In this document: piece after piece, positions 38,292 through 47,690 of the stretch | How the letters are laid out: every line of letters begins with the position of its first letter | Position numbering within the stretch: position 1 is the stretch's first letter | Assembly: GCA_002708925.1 (NCBI GenBank) | Contig: PAPN01000034.1 | Location: forward strand, 1 to 63,750 | Reading direction: 5' to 3' | Source: Paracoccaceae bacterium | GTDB lineage: Bacteria; Pseudomonadota; Alphaproteobacteria; Rhodobacterales; Rhodobacteraceae | DNA length: 63,750 nucleotides | Position numbers and translations under genes: made by a program | The notes under the pieces: model-generated | Seen by the model: the letters and a program-made list of their open reading frames with translations, nothing else | Told to the model about the DNA's origin: nothing | The model's database searches: none

Positions 38292-38346
38292 GATCAAAAG
38301 GTCAGGCTTTCGCGTGTCCCCGACGGGGCAAAACCGCGAATCACTC

Positions 38347-38685
38347 TTAGCTGCCCTCGCCTGGCGCTTCCGAGAAATACTTGTTCAACTTGTCCGGCTC
38401 GCCATCACGTTCCTCGTAGCCGGGCAGCGGATCTTTCTTCTCGACGATCACGGGCCAGGCCTCGGAGTATTTGCGGTTGAACTCGACCCATTTTTCCATG
38501 TCCGGCTCGGTGTCCGGGCGGATGGCATCAGCGGGGCATTCAGGCTCACACACGCCGCAGTCGATACATTCATCGGGGTGGATCACCAGCATATTCTCGC
38601 CTTCGTAGAAGCAATCCACGGGGCACACCTCGACGCAGTCGGTGTATTTACAGGCGATGCAGTTGTCGATGACGACGTAAGTCAT
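38347..38685 (-). CDS. fdxA: Seven-iron ferredoxin FdxA
   Basis: A 112-residue ferredoxin with one [3Fe-4S] and one [4Fe-4S] cluster. The N-terminal cysteine pattern [17 protein letters not shown] and the second motif [12 protein letters not shown] are those of FdxA. The C-terminal half ([19 protein letters not shown] onward) is the family extension. Its place upstream of carD, with the terminator between them, is common in alphaproteobacteria. The redox partner is not known. Confidence 0.95.
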   Translation of the reverse strand: MTYVVIDNCIACKYTDCVEVCPVDCFYEGENMLVIHPDECIDCGVCEPECPADAIRPDTEPDMEKWVEFNRKYSEAWPVIVEKKDPLPGYEERDGEPDKLNKYFSEAPGEGS

Positions 38686-38757
38686 GTCTCATTTCCATCT
38701 TTTGGCTATGGGCTTAGCTAAAACATGCGCCCGGATCATTCAAGTTCCACAAAGGGC

Positions 38758-39120
38758 TTAGCCGCGATCAAGGTCAATCATTCGCCTGTCGCGCTTGGTC
38801 GGGCGCCCTTTGCCTTCATATCGCGGAGCGGGCGGGACGTCGTCCTTGACCTCGGTCAAATCCTCGTACAGCGTTTGTGCCTCGGGGGCGGGGCCGCGGC
38901 GCGTACCCAATTGCACGACACGCACCACCCGGATCCGATTGCCCTGCGGCAGGGTCAGCACGTCCCCTGCCCCGACCGCAAAGGACGCCTTGGCAATTTT
39001 CGAGCCATTGACCCGCACATGCCCGCCCGACACGGTTTTGCTGGCCAGCCCGCGCGTTTTGTAAAACCGCGCGAACCAGAGCCATTTATCGACCCGCAGT
39101 TTCGCAATCGGGTCCGTCAT
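38758..39120 (-). CDS. S4-domain RNA-binding protein (HslR-like)
   Basis: A 120-residue protein whose first 60 residues form an S4 RNA-binding domain (LRVDKWLWFARFYKTRGLASKTV, then GGHVRVNGSKI). The rest is basic. This is the heat-shock protein 15 (HslR) family, which in E. coli binds 50S subunits carrying a stalled nascent chain. It starts six bases after the helicase stop and is therefore likely co-transcribed with it, in the order helicase then S4 protein. Confidence 0.9.
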   Translation of the reverse strand: MTDPIAKLRVDKWLWFARFYKTRGLASKTVSGGHVRVNGSKIAKASFAVGAGDVLTLPQGNRIRVVRVVQLGTRRGPAPEAQTLYEDLTEVKDDVPPAPRYEGKGRPTKRDRRMIDLDRG

Positions 39121-39126
39121 TCAGGA

Positions 39127-41928
39127 TCAGCTCTTGCCTTTCAGCCCCATCAGCGCGGCGGCGAAGGGGTTATCGGGATCAATGGCTTTTTCCTTTTTGG
39201 GGGGACGAGACTGATAGGTCTTGGCCCCCTGCCCGCGCGGTTTGCCACCCTTTTTGCCACGCGGCTTATCGCCGGGCTTGGCCCCGCCACGCGCAGGGCG
39301 ATCCCCGCGCGGTTTGCCGCCCTGACGGCGGTTGCCGCCCCAGGTGAAGGTGTAGAACACTTCGATTTCGGGCGCTGCGGGTTCCTCAGTTGCGGGGGTA
39401 TCGGCGGCGGGGGCAGCAGGCGTTTCGGCGGCAGGTTCAACCGGGGTTTCAGCCGCAGCCTCTACCGCAGCCTCTGCCACAGCTTCCACCGGCGTCTCTG
39501 TCCCAGCTTCTGCCGTTTCGTCCGCAGGCGCAGCCATTTCCGGCGTGGCCTTGATCTTCTCGCGCTCGCCCTTGTCGGCCTTATAGCCCAGGCCCTGCAT
39601 CAGATCCGCGAATTGTTCCAGCGTCATGCCGGTGATCGACAGCATGTCGGCCTTGGCCTCGAACCCGCCGCGGCTGTCTTCGGCGCGCAACATATCGGCC
39701 AGGCGTTCCAGCATGTCGATGCGGATCGCCCGTTCGCCAGCGGCGCGATAGCCGGACATGGCAAAGAAGCCCTCGGGCATTCCGGCCAGCGCGGGCACGG
39801 TGACCAGACCGGGCGGCGGCGCCTCGGGGAAATCGTCCAGACCGCGGGCCAGCGACCACAGCACCAGACGCAGACGCGTGGGCGCGGGTTTCAACAGCAG
39901 CGGCATGAAAATGGTGAACTGGCCGAAACGCACGCCATGTTTGCGCAGCGCGCCACGGGCGTCCTGATCCAGCGCCTTGACCTCGTCCGCGACCTGACCG
40001 CGCGGCACAATCCCTAGGTTTTCCACCATCTGGAACGCAAAGCCGCGCGCCAGCCCGGTCAGAGCCTCATCGCCGGCCAGATTCTGCAACGGCTCGAACA
40101 GGGCCGCGATCTTGCGGTCGATGAAATGCTGCAAGCGGCGCTGCACTTTTTGCGCGACATCCGCGCCGGCCTCGTCATCGACAAAGGCCACGACCTCGGG
40201 TTTCAGCGCATCGGCACCGGCGGTCAGCTTGCCGACAGCCTCGGTGCCCCACATCAGACCGCCCTGTTCGGTAAAGTCGATCTCGGTATCGGGGGCGTTA
40301 TAGAAACGGTCCGCGCGCAGATGGAAATGTGGGGCCAGCGCCTGAAGGCTGGCCTGGCGCAAGGTCTTTGCCTCTTGCCCTGTTGCGTCCTTATCCTGAC
40401 GGAAACGGAACCCTTCCAGACGACCGACGAATTCGCCTTCGACGGTCACTTCACCTTGATCATTTACTTCGGCCAAAAGGGCCTCCTTCTGTTTGAGCCG
40501 CCGCAACAACACAGATGTGCGCCGGTCCACAAATCTCTGAGTCAGACGCTGATGCAGCGCATCCGATACTCGGTCTTCTACAGCGCGAGTCTCCTCGCGC
40601 CAATGGGTTTCATCGTCCACCCAGCCTGTTCGCTGCGCGACATATGTCCATGTGCGGATAAAAGCCAGACGTTTCGACAATGTGTCAATATCGCCATCTG
40701 TCCGGTCGATCCGCTGAATTTGCCGGGCCAGCCAGTCATCCGGCACCCGCCCGTTTTCATGCAGATAGCTGTAGATCTGCTGCAACAGGCTGGCGTGTTC
40801 ATTATGGCTGATGCCGCGAAAATCGGGAATGCGGCAAACGTCCCATAGCAGGCGCACCGCCTGCGGATCCGAGGCCCGCGCCCGAATTTCCGCCACCGAT
40901 TGCAGGGATTTGAGCGCCATAAGGTCATCTGCCTCGCGCGCGCGCAGCAGCAGATCGTGGCGCGGCGGTTCCTCCAGGCTGCGGATCAGCGCGGGGATCG
41001 AGCCGAATTTCAGCGCCGCATTGCGCCACTGCACCTTGCGGATGGGGGCGAAACGGTGCTCTTCGATGGCCTCGACGGTTTCGTCCGGCAGGCCCGGAGC
41101 CTCGCCCGTGACGCCAAAGGTGCCATCGGACATGCCCCGCCCGGCCCGGCCCGCGATCTGGGCCAGCTCATCGGGTTGCAGATACCGCATCCGCCGCCCG
41201 TCGAACTTGATCACCGAGGAAAAGGCCACGTGATCCACGTCCAGGTTCAGCCCCATCCCAATCGCATCCGTGGCCACCAGGAAATCCACATCGCCGTTCT
41301 GATAGAGCTCGACCTGCGCATTGCGCGTGCGCGGGGACAGCGCCCCCATCACCACGGCCGCCCCGCCGCGCTGACGGCGGATCAGCTCGGCGATGGCATA
41401 GACATCCTCGACCGAGAAACCGACGATGGCACTGCGCGGTTTCATCCGGCTGATCTTCTTGGGGCCCGAATAGGTCAGGCGCGACATCCGTTCGCGCCGC
41501 ATGAATTCCACGCCGGGGACCAGCTGCGCGATGGTGCCGCGCATGGTATCGGCGCCCAGAAACACGGTTTCATGCAGCCCGCGCGCGCGCAGCAGCCGGT
41601 CTGTGAACACATGGCCGCGCTCAGGATCGGCGCATAGCTGGATTTCATCAATGGCGACGAAATCGGCGCCCATGCCTTCGGGCATCGCCTCGACCGTGCA
41701 GACCCAGTATTGCGTGCGCGGGGGCACGATGCGTTCCTCGCCCGTTACCAGCGCCACAACCGAGGGGCCGCGCGCCGCGACGATCCGGTCATAGACCTCG
41801 CGCGCAAGCAGCCGCAACGGCAGGCCGATAATGCCCGTCCGGTGCCCCAGCATCCGTTCGATCGCGTAATGTGTCTTGCCAGTATTCGTCGGTCCCAGGA
41901 CCGCGGTGATCCGTGCGTTCTGGGCCAT
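39127..41928 (-). CDS. SUV3-like DEAD/DEAH-box helicase with basic tail
   Basis: A 933-residue helicase. Motif I is GPTNTGKT at residues 12-19, motif II is DEIQ (in VAIDEIQLCADPERGH), and motif VI is QIAGRAGR, with LVATDAIGMGLN between; these match the SUV3/MgpS-like group linked to RNA turnover. After about residue 790 comes a low-complexity Ala/Glu/Pro segment and a Lys/Arg/Gly-rich tail (RGGAKPGDKPRGKKGGKPRG), probably for RNA binding. Antisense open frames over the gene are shadows. It is followed by the S4 RNA-binding gene, suggesting an RNA-related pair. Confidence 0.9.
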   Translation of the reverse strand: MAQNARITAVLGPTNTGKTHYAIERMLGHRTGIIGLPLRLLAREVYDRIVAARGPSVVALVTGEERIVPPRTQYWVCTVEAMPEGMGADFVAIDEIQLCADPERGHVFTDRLLRARGLHETVFLGADTMRGTIAQLVPGVEFMRRERMSRLTYSGPKKISRMKPRSAIVGFSVEDVYAIAELIRRQRGGAAVVMGALSPRTRNAQVELYQNGDVDFLVATDAIGMGLNLDVDHVAFSSVIKFDGRRMRYLQPDELAQIAGRAGRGMSDGTFGVTGEAPGLPDETVEAIEEHRFAPIRKVQWRNAALKFGSIPALIRSLEEPPRHDLLLRAREADDLMALKSLQSVAEIRARASDPQAVRLLWDVCRIPDFRGISHNEHASLLQQIYSYLHENGRVPDDWLARQIQRIDRTDGDIDTLSKRLAFIRTWTYVAQRTGWVDDETHWREETRAVEDRVSDALHQRLTQRFVDRRTSVLLRRLKQKEALLAEVNDQGEVTVEGEFVGRLEGFRFRQDKDATGQEAKTLRQASLQALAPHFHLRADRFYNAPDTEIDFTEQGGLMWGTEAVGKLTAGADALKPEVVAFVDDEAGADVAQKVQRRLQHFIDRKIAALFEPLQNLAGDEALTGLARGFAFQMVENLGIVPRGQVADEVKALDQDARGALRKHGVRFGQFTIFMPLLLKPAPTRLRLVLWSLARGLDDFPEAPPPGLVTVPALAGMPEGFFAMSGYRAAGERAIRIDMLERLADMLRAEDSRGGFEAKADMLSITGMTLEQFADLMQGLGYKADKGEREKIKATPEMAAPADETAEAGTETPVEAVAEAAVEAAAETPVEPAAETPAAPAADTPATEEPAAPEIEVFYTFTWGGNRRQGGKPRGDRPARGGAKPGDKPRGKKGGKPRGQGAKTYQSRPPKKEKAIDPDNPFAAALMGLKGKS

Positions 41929-41968
41929 GGGCCGTCCTTGTCAGATATGTGTCAGGGTCAGATACGTG

Positions 41969-42541
41969 TCAGAGCTCTGGCCCGCGGGCCAGATCCCGCA
42001 CACGTGCGATCGCGTCATTGGCCTCGTCGTAGTGCGGGTAGATCGCCAGCGCAAGCTCATAGGCCTCCAGCGCCATTTTCGGCCGATCCAGTTGTTCCAG
42101 AATCACGCCCAGCCCATAAAGCGCCTGAAAATGGTTGGGATTCAGCGTCAGCGCGCGTTCCAGATCATGGAGCGCCATGCCGAATTTCTGCGTCTGATAG
42201 AAGGCACTGGCCCGCAGGTGCCAGCCTTCGGCGAAATCCGGCGCGTGATCCGTCAGCGCGGTGAAATGATCCAGCGCCACGGTCATTTCCCCTCGTTTCA
42301 GCGCATCCTGCCCGCGTTTGACCAGCAGATCCATCGCGGCCGATCCCGACTGCGTCCAGCGCAGGGCGATTTCCTCGGCCAGGCGTTTTGCCTCGTCCGG
42401 GGGGGCGTGCTGCAACGCGCCCAGCATGTCCGGCGGAAAAGCGCCCTTAGCCGATTCCTGAGCCTGTAAAGGTAAGGAAAACGTGACTGTCAGGACGATT
42501 GCCGCAACGATAGGTTTGAGATTGTGTTTCTTCGCGCTCAT
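41969..42541 (-). CDS. Periplasmic TPR-repeat protein
   Basis: A 190-residue protein starting at ATG 42541 with a signal peptide (MSAKKHNLKPIVAAIVL, cleavage near LQAQE) and then three or four tetratricopeptide repeats, for example RGQDALKRGEMTVALDHFTAL and ALYGLGVILEQLDRPKMALEAY. An ATG at 42592 would add 17 residues in front of the signal sequence and seems less likely. TPRs bind proteins or peptides; the partner is unknown. It lies 40 bases upstream of the helicase. Confidence 0.82.
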   Translation of the reverse strand: MSAKKHNLKPIVAAIVLTVTFSLPLQAQESAKGAFPPDMLGALQHAPPDEAKRLAEEIALRWTQSGSAAMDLLVKRGQDALKRGEMTVALDHFTALTDHAPDFAEGWHLRASAFYQTQKFGMALHDLERALTLNPNHFQALYGLGVILEQLDRPKMALEAYELALAIYPHYDEANDAIARVRDLARGPEL

Positions 42542-42612
42542 AACAATATTGAGTGTAACGCGCGCTACAGGAAAAAACAGCCCAAGGCGCATCAAATATA
42601 AGGGAAGAGACC

Positions 42613-42903
42613 ATGAGCGACAAAATGGAAGCCGCCGTTGCCGCGCTGAACGAAAAACTGACCGACGTCGATTTCGACGGCTCGGCCAAATTCGTGATCG
42701 AAGGCGAAGGCGCTATCGTCGTGGACGCAGACGGCGCCCGCCTGTCCGATGACGAGGCCGACGTCACCCTGACCGCCGACGCCGACACATTCGAAGCAAT
42801 GATGACCGGCGACATGAACCCCACCGCCGCCTTCATGAGCGGCAAACTGTCCGTGGACGGCGACATGGGCAAAGCCATGCAGCTGGGCGCGGCTCTGGCC
42901 TGA
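42613..42903 (+). CDS. SCP2 sterol-binding-fold protein
   Basis: A 96-residue acidic protein with the SCP2 fold: FVIEGEGAIVVDADGARLSDDEADVTLTADADTFEAMMTGDMNP and AFMSGKLSVDGDMGKAMQL are typical strands and helices. Such stand-alone SCP2 proteins bind lipids or acyl chains. AGGGAAGAGACC precedes the ATG. It ends four bases before the lysophospholipase-like gene, with which it likely forms a lipid-related operon. Confidence 0.9.
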   Translation: MSDKMEAAVAALNEKLTDVDFDGSAKFVIEGEGAIVVDADGARLSDDEADVTLTADADTFEAMMTGDMNPTAAFMSGKLSVDGDMGKAMQLGAALA

Positions 42904-42907
42904 TCGT

Positions 42908-43876
42908 ATGACTCCAGCACCTTTTCTGTCCGATATCGCCTCTGATGCACCGAAAGCTCAGGCATATTGGCTGGACACCTCGGATGGCGTGCGCGTGCGC
43001 ACGGTTCTTTGGGGGAAAGGGGCTGAAAAAGGCACGGTGCTCCTGTTTCCCGGACGCACCGAATATGCCGAAAAATACGTGCACACGGCGGCTGCCCTGC
43101 AACAGGGCGGCTATGCCACCTTGGCGATGGACTGGCGCGGACAAGGGCTGGCGGACCGGCTGCTGGACAATCCTCTGGTCGGGCATGTGGGGAAATTCGC
43201 CGATTATCAGCGCGATGTCGCCGCCATGGTCGAGGCCGCGCTGGATCTGGACCTGCCCAAACCCTATTTCCTGATTGCCCACTCGATGGGCGGGGCCATC
43301 GGCCTGCGCGCCCTGATCGAGGGCCTGCCCGTCAACGCCAGCGTCTTTACCGGCCCGATGTGGGGGATCATCATGAACCCCGCCACCCGGCCTGCCGCCT
43401 GGGCGATCACCTGGGCCAGCAAGATGCTGGGCACCTCGGATGGGCTGGCCCCTGGCACGCGCCCGGCCGCCTATGTCCTAAGCGAGCCCTTCGCGGACCA
43501 CACCCTGACCACCGATCCCGCAATGTACGATTTCATGCGCGATCAGTTGCTGGCGCATCCCGAACTGGCCCTGGGCGGTCCCTCGCTGAACTGGCTACAC
43601 GAGGCGCTGAAAGACACGCTGGAAATCAGCCGCCGTCCGGCCCCCGGCGTGCCCTGCATCACCTTTTTGGGCACGAATGAACGCATCGTGGATCCTCGGC
43701 GCATTCACAACCGCATGGCCGGCTGGCCCGGCGGTGAACTGGTCATGATCCCGCAGGGCGAGCATGAAATTCTGATGGAAGGCCCGGAAAAACGCGGCCC
43801 CGTCCTGGAGCGCATCCTGGCCCTTTTCGACAGCCACCGGAACGGAGACAGCCAGAATACCTCTGTCGCCTGCTAG
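42908..43876 (+). CDS. Alpha/beta hydrolase, lysophospholipase-like
   Basis: A 322-residue serine hydrolase of the PldB/monoacylglycerol lipase type. The oxyanion region is LLFPGRTEYAEKY, the nucleophile elbow is LIAHSMGGAIG, and the likely acid and base are in FLGTNERIVDP and MIPQGEHEILME. Context with the SCP2-fold protein suggests a lipid substrate. It is convergent with the FAH-family gene (3-base gap). Confidence 0.88.
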   Translation: MTPAPFLSDIASDAPKAQAYWLDTSDGVRVRTVLWGKGAEKGTVLLFPGRTEYAEKYVHTAAALQQGGYATLAMDWRGQGLADRLLDNPLVGHVGKFADYQRDVAAMVEAALDLDLPKPYFLIAHSMGGAIGLRALIEGLPVNASVFTGPMWGIIMNPATRPAAWAITWASKMLGTSDGLAPGTRPAAYVLSEPFADHTLTTDPAMYDFMRDQLLAHPELALGGPSLNWLHEALKDTLEISRRPAPGVPCITFLGTNERIVDPRRIHNRMAGWPGGELVMIPQGEHEILMEGPEKRGPVLERILALFDSHRNGDSQNTSVAC

Positions 43877-43879
43877 GCC

Positions 43880-44707
43880 CTAATCCTGCCCGACCTCTTG
43901 GCGCTGGCGGCCCAGCCCTTCGATCCGCAGCTCCATCACGTCGCCCGCCTTCAGATAGGTTGGCGGGGTCATGCCCATCCCCACCCCCGGAGGCGTCCCC
44001 GTCGCGATCACATCGCCCGGTTGCAGGCTCATCATTTCCGTCAGGTGCTGGATGATCTGCGCCACGGTGAAAATCATCGACGCGCTATTGCCCCGCTGCG
44101 CCGGTTTGCCGTTCAGGTCCAGCTCCAGCGTCAGGTTCTGCGGGTCGGGCACCTCGTCTCGGCTGACCAGCCAGGGGCCGACGGGGCCGAACGTGTCGCA
44201 GCTTTTGCCCTTGGTCCATTGGCCGCCGCGCTCGGCCTGAAAGGCGCGTTCGGACACGTCATTCACAATCGTATAGCCCGCCACATAGTCCAGCGCGTCC
44301 TCGGCCCGGACGTATTTCGCGGGCTTGCCGATCACCACGCCCAGCTCGACCTCCCAATCGGATTTGAGCGATCCGCGCGGGATCATCACCGGATCATTCG
44401 GGCCGTTCAAAGCGCTGGTGGCCTTCATGAAAACGATGGGTTCCTCGGGAATGGCCATCCCGGCCTCTTCGGCGTGATCGCGGTAGTTCAGCCCGATACA
44501 GACCAGTTTACCAATGCCCCCCACGGGGATGCCCAGACGCGGGGCCCCACCCACCAAAGGCAGCGTTTTGGGGTCCACCTGCGGCAGCGCGCCCAGCACC
44601 GCGCCGGACAGGTCATCCACCACGCCCGACAGATCGCGCACCCGGCCTGCGGCATCCAGAACGCCGGGCTTCTCGGCCCCCGGCTGACCATAGCGAACAT
44701 AGCGCAT
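43880..44707 (-). CDS. Fumarylacetoacetate hydrolase-family protein
   Basis: A 275-residue FAH-fold enzyme. The opening MRYVRYGQPGAEKPGVLDA, IGLNYRDHAEEAG, the metal-site segment SDWEVELGVVIGKPAKYV, and DVSERAFQAERGGQWTKGKSCDTFGPVGPWLV are typical of the FahA2/hydratase group acting on 2-keto or ring-cleavage products. ATG 44707 is used; the frame stays open across the antisense of the neighbouring peptidase but that part is not FAH-like. The substrate cannot be told. It is divergent from pepF. Confidence 0.93.
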   Translation of the reverse strand: MRYVRYGQPGAEKPGVLDAAGRVRDLSGVVDDLSGAVLGALPQVDPKTLPLVGGAPRLGIPVGGIGKLVCIGLNYRDHAEEAGMAIPEEPIVFMKATSALNGPNDPVMIPRGSLKSDWEVELGVVIGKPAKYVRAEDALDYVAGYTIVNDVSERAFQAERGGQWTKGKSCDTFGPVGPWLVSRDEVPDPQNLTLELDLNGKPAQRGNSASMIFTVAQIIQHLTEMMSLQPGDVIATGTPPGVGMGMTPPTYLKAGDVMELRIEGLGRQRQEVGQD

Positions 44708-44821
44708 GATTTCCCCCTCTTGCTGGAAAGACACCTTATCCATGCCCCCGCCATGCACAAGCCCTTGAGGCCCGCGCGCCCCCGTCCTATGTCTGTTTGG
44801 CAATGACAAAAGAGGTGCCCC

Positions 44822-46642
44822 ATGTTCCAGCTTCCCTTCCCCGTGCGCGATGCCAATGCCGGGTCCGGCTCTGACGGATTGGGGGATCTGCCGGAATGGG
44901 ATCTGACCGATCTCTATACGGCCAATGACGCGCCCGAGCTGACCGCCGACCTGAACTGGCTGGAGGCTGAATGCGCCGCCTTCGCCGCCGATTACGCCGG
45001 TAAGCTGGACACGCTGGACGCCGCGGGCCTGCTGGAATGCGTCCAGCGGAACGAGAAGATCAGCACCAAGGCCGGGCGCGTGATGTCCTATGCGGGGCTG
45101 CGCTATTACCAACTGACGGTGGATGCGGACCGGGCGAAATTCATGTCCGACTGCCAGGAAAAGATCACCAATTTCACCACGCCGCTGGTGTTCTTCACGC
45201 TGGAACTGAACCGGATCGAGGATGACAAACTGGCCGCCATGCTGGCCGAAAACGCCGATCTGGCCCGCTATAAGCCCGTGTTCGACCGCATCCGCGCGAT
45301 GAAGCCGCACCAGCTGTCCGATGAGATGGAGCAATTCCTGCACGATCTGGGCGTTGTCGGGGACGCGTGGGAAAAGCTGTTCGATGAAACCATCGCCGGG
45401 CTGGAATTCACCGTGGACGGTGACGATCTGAACATCGAGGGCACGCTGAACCTGCTGACAGATCCCGATCGCCCCCGGCGCGAGGCCGCCGCCCGCGAGC
45501 TGGCCGATGTTTTCTCCGCCAACATCAAGACCTTCGCCCGCGTCCACAACACGCAAGCCAAGGAAAAAGAGGTGCTGGACCGCTGGCGCAAGATGCCCAC
45601 GGCCCAGACCGGGCGGCACCTGTCCAATGACGTGGAACCCGAGGTGGTTCAGGCCCTGCGCGATGCCGTGGTGGCCGCCTATCCGCGCCTGTCGCACCGG
45701 TATTACGAGCTGAAACGCAAATGGCTGGGTCTGGACCGGATGCAGGTCTGGGACCGCAACGCGCCTTTGCCGATGGAAGACACCAAAACCGTCGGCTGGG
45801 ACGCCGCGCAATCCATCGTGATGGAGGCCTATAACGCCTTTGATCCGCGCATGGGGGAAATTGCTCAGCCGTTCTTTGACAAGGGCTGGATTGATGCGGG
45901 CGTGAAGCCCGGCAAGGCCCCCGGTGCCTTTGCCCATCCCACCGTCACCGAGGTCCACCCCTATGTGATGCTGAACTATCTGGGCAAACCGCGCGACGTG
46001 ATGACCCTGGCGCATGAGCTGGGCCACGGCGTGCACCAGGTGCTGGCGGCGGATCAGGGGGAAATGCTGTCCTCGACCCCGCTGACGCTGGCGGAAACCG
46101 CGTCGGTCTTCGGCGAAATGCTGACCTTCCGCACCATGCTGAACAAGGCCAAATCCAAGGCCGAGCGCAAGGTGATGCTGGCCGGCAAGGTCGAGGATAT
46201 GATCAACACGGTCGTCCGCCAGATCGCGTTCTATGACTTTGAATGCAAGCTCCACGCCGCCCGCCGCGAGGGCGAGCTGACGCCCGAGGACATCAACGCC
46301 CTGTGGATGTCCGTACAGGCCGAAAGCCTGGGCCCGGCGTTTGACTTCATGGAGGGGTACGAGACCTTCTGGGCCTATATCCCGCATTTCGTCCACTCGC
46401 CCTTCTACGTCTACGCCTATGCCTTCGGTGACGGGCTGGTGAACGCGCTTTATGCCGCCTACGAGGCCGCACCCGAAGGCTTCCAGGACAAGTATTTCGA
46501 TATGCTCAAGGCAGGTGGTTCCAAACACCACAAGGAACTGCTGGCCCCCTTCGGGCTGGACGCCAGCGACCCCAAATTCTGGGACAAGGGCCTGTCCATG
46601 ATCGAAGGCTTCATCGACGAGCTGGAGGCGATGGAGGACTAA
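44822..46642 (+). CDS. pepF: M3-family oligoendopeptidase F
   Basis: A 606-residue zinc oligopeptidase of the M3B group. The zinc motif HELGH is in LAHELGHGVHQVLA, followed 20-odd residues later by the third ligand in ETASVFGEMLTF. The C-terminal GYETFWAYIPHFVHSPFYVYAYAFGDGLV is the substrate-binding signature. AAAAGAGG precedes the ATG. It degrades medium-length peptides in the cytoplasm. Confidence 0.95.
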   Translation: MFQLPFPVRDANAGSGSDGLGDLPEWDLTDLYTANDAPELTADLNWLEAECAAFAADYAGKLDTLDAAGLLECVQRNEKISTKAGRVMSYAGLRYYQLTVDADRAKFMSDCQEKITNFTTPLVFFTLELNRIEDDKLAAMLAENADLARYKPVFDRIRAMKPHQLSDEMEQFLHDLGVVGDAWEKLFDETIAGLEFTVDGDDLNIEGTLNLLTDPDRPRREAAARELADVFSANIKTFARVHNTQAKEKEVLDRWRKMPTAQTGRHLSNDVEPEVVQALRDAVVAAYPRLSHRYYELKRKWLGLDRMQVWDRNAPLPMEDTKTVGWDAAQSIVMEAYNAFDPRMGEIAQPFFDKGWIDAGVKPGKAPGAFAHPTVTEVHPYVMLNYLGKPRDVMTLAHELGHGVHQVLAADQGEMLSSTPLTLAETASVFGEMLTFRTMLNKAKSKAERKVMLAGKVEDMINTVVRQIAFYDFECKLHAARREGELTPEDINALWMSVQAESLGPAFDFMEGYETFWAYIPHFVHSPFYVYAYAFGDGLVNALYAAYEAAPEGFQDKYFDMLKAGGSKHHKELLAPFGLDASDPKFWDKGLSMIEGFIDELEAMED

Positions 46643-46663
46643 ACCCCCGTCAGGGCCACGCCC

Positions 46664-47092
46664 CTACAGCCACGCCAGGGTCGCCGCTGTCAACGCCAGA
46701 TAGCGCGCGCCCTTGGCGATCAGCACCAGAATGAAAAAGGACGCCAGCGGCTCTTTCATCACGCCGGCCACCACGGTCAGCGGATCGCCCACGATCGGCA
46801 CCCACGATCCCAGCAGAGTCCAGCGCCCGAACCGATGATACCAGCCCTGCGCGCGCTGCATCTGCGCGGGCGAGGCCGGGAACCAGCGCCGATCCTGAAA
46901 CCGCAGCAGATAGCGCCCCAGATCCCAGTTCACCACCGATCCCAGCACATTCCCCGCCGTCGCCACCGCCACCAGCGCCAGCGCAGGCTGCTGGTTCCGC
47001 ACCAGCTGCGTGACCAGAATGGCCTCGGATTGCATGGGCAGGATCGTGGCCGCCACAAAGGCCGAGCCGAACAGCAAGAGATACGCGATCAT
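46664..47092 (-). CDS. YqaA-family (DedA-like) membrane protein
   Basis: A 142-residue membrane protein beginning MIAYLLLFGSAFVAATILP. The segments AGNVLGSVVNWDLGRYLL and LLGSWVPIVGDPLTVVAGVM are typical of the short YqaA group of the SNARE-associated/DedA superfamily, whose larger members are lipid or drug transporters. ATG 47092 is chosen because the open frame upstream is not hydrophobic and overlaps the promoter of the divergent YHS gene. Confidence 0.86.
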   Translation of the reverse strand: MIAYLLLFGSAFVAATILPMQSEAILVTQLVRNQQPALALVAVATAGNVLGSVVNWDLGRYLLRFQDRRWFPASPAQMQRAQGWYHRFGRWTLLGSWVPIVGDPLTVVAGVMKEPLASFFILVLIAKGARYLALTAATLAWL

Positions 47093-47237
47093 CGGCGCTC
47101 CGCTTGGTTGCAAACACAGCGCACAGCTACAGCGCCTTTGCCCGGCACGCAATAACGGCCCATCAAACCGGCGTGAGGGGGATGGCGCAGGGGCCGGGCG
47201 CACGGCACAGTGGATCAAACAACCCCGGAGAAGCCCC

Positions 47238-47687
47238 ATGCCCCTGTCCCGCCGCACCTTTTGTCTGATGCTGCCCGCAGCTGCCGCCCTGCCCCGGATG
47301 GCGCAGGCCATGTCACCCAAAATCTATGCCGAGGACGGAATCGCCGTGGATGGCAGCGACGTTGTCGCCTATTTCACTGCCGGCAAGCGCGTCAAAGGCC
47401 GCTCGGACATTACCCATGACTGGATGGGCGCGACATGGCGCTTTGCCTCCGAGCAGAACAAGGCGGCCTTTATCGCGGATCCCACCGCCTATGCGCCCCA
47501 ATACGGCGGGTATTGCGCCTATGCCGCCTCCGAGGGCTATGTCGCCCCCACGGCCCCCGAAGCCTGGACGATTTACGAGGGCAAACTGTATCTGAACTTC
47601 TCCAAGGGGGTGCGGCGACGCTGGTCGCAGGACATCCCCGGCCGGATCGCCGCCGCGGATGCCAATTGGCCTGCGATCCTGAACTAG
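47238..47687 (+). CDS. Exported YHS-domain protein
   Basis: A 149-residue protein with a twin-arginine-like signal (MPLSRRTFCLMLPAAAALPRMAQA) and a YHS-type domain (VDGSDVVAYFTAGKRVKGR, RFASEQNKAAFIADPTAYAPQYGGYCAYA). YHS domains are thought to bind metal or haem-like ligands in exported proteins. CGGAGAAGCC precedes the ATG. It ends four bases before the decayed glyoxalase fragment on the opposite strand. Confidence 0.87.
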   Translation: MPLSRRTFCLMLPAAAALPRMAQAMSPKIYAEDGIAVDGSDVVAYFTAGKRVKGRSDITHDWMGATWRFASEQNKAAFIADPTAYAPQYGGYCAYAASEGYVAPTAPEAWTIYEGKLYLNFSKGVRRRWSQDIPGRIAAADANWPAILN

Positions 47688-47690
47688 GCG

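Noticed and set aside
44708..46531. Long N-terminal extension of the FAH-family gene
   Set aside because: The frame stays open antisense to pepF, but family sequence begins exactly at ATG 44707 with a ribosome-binding site.
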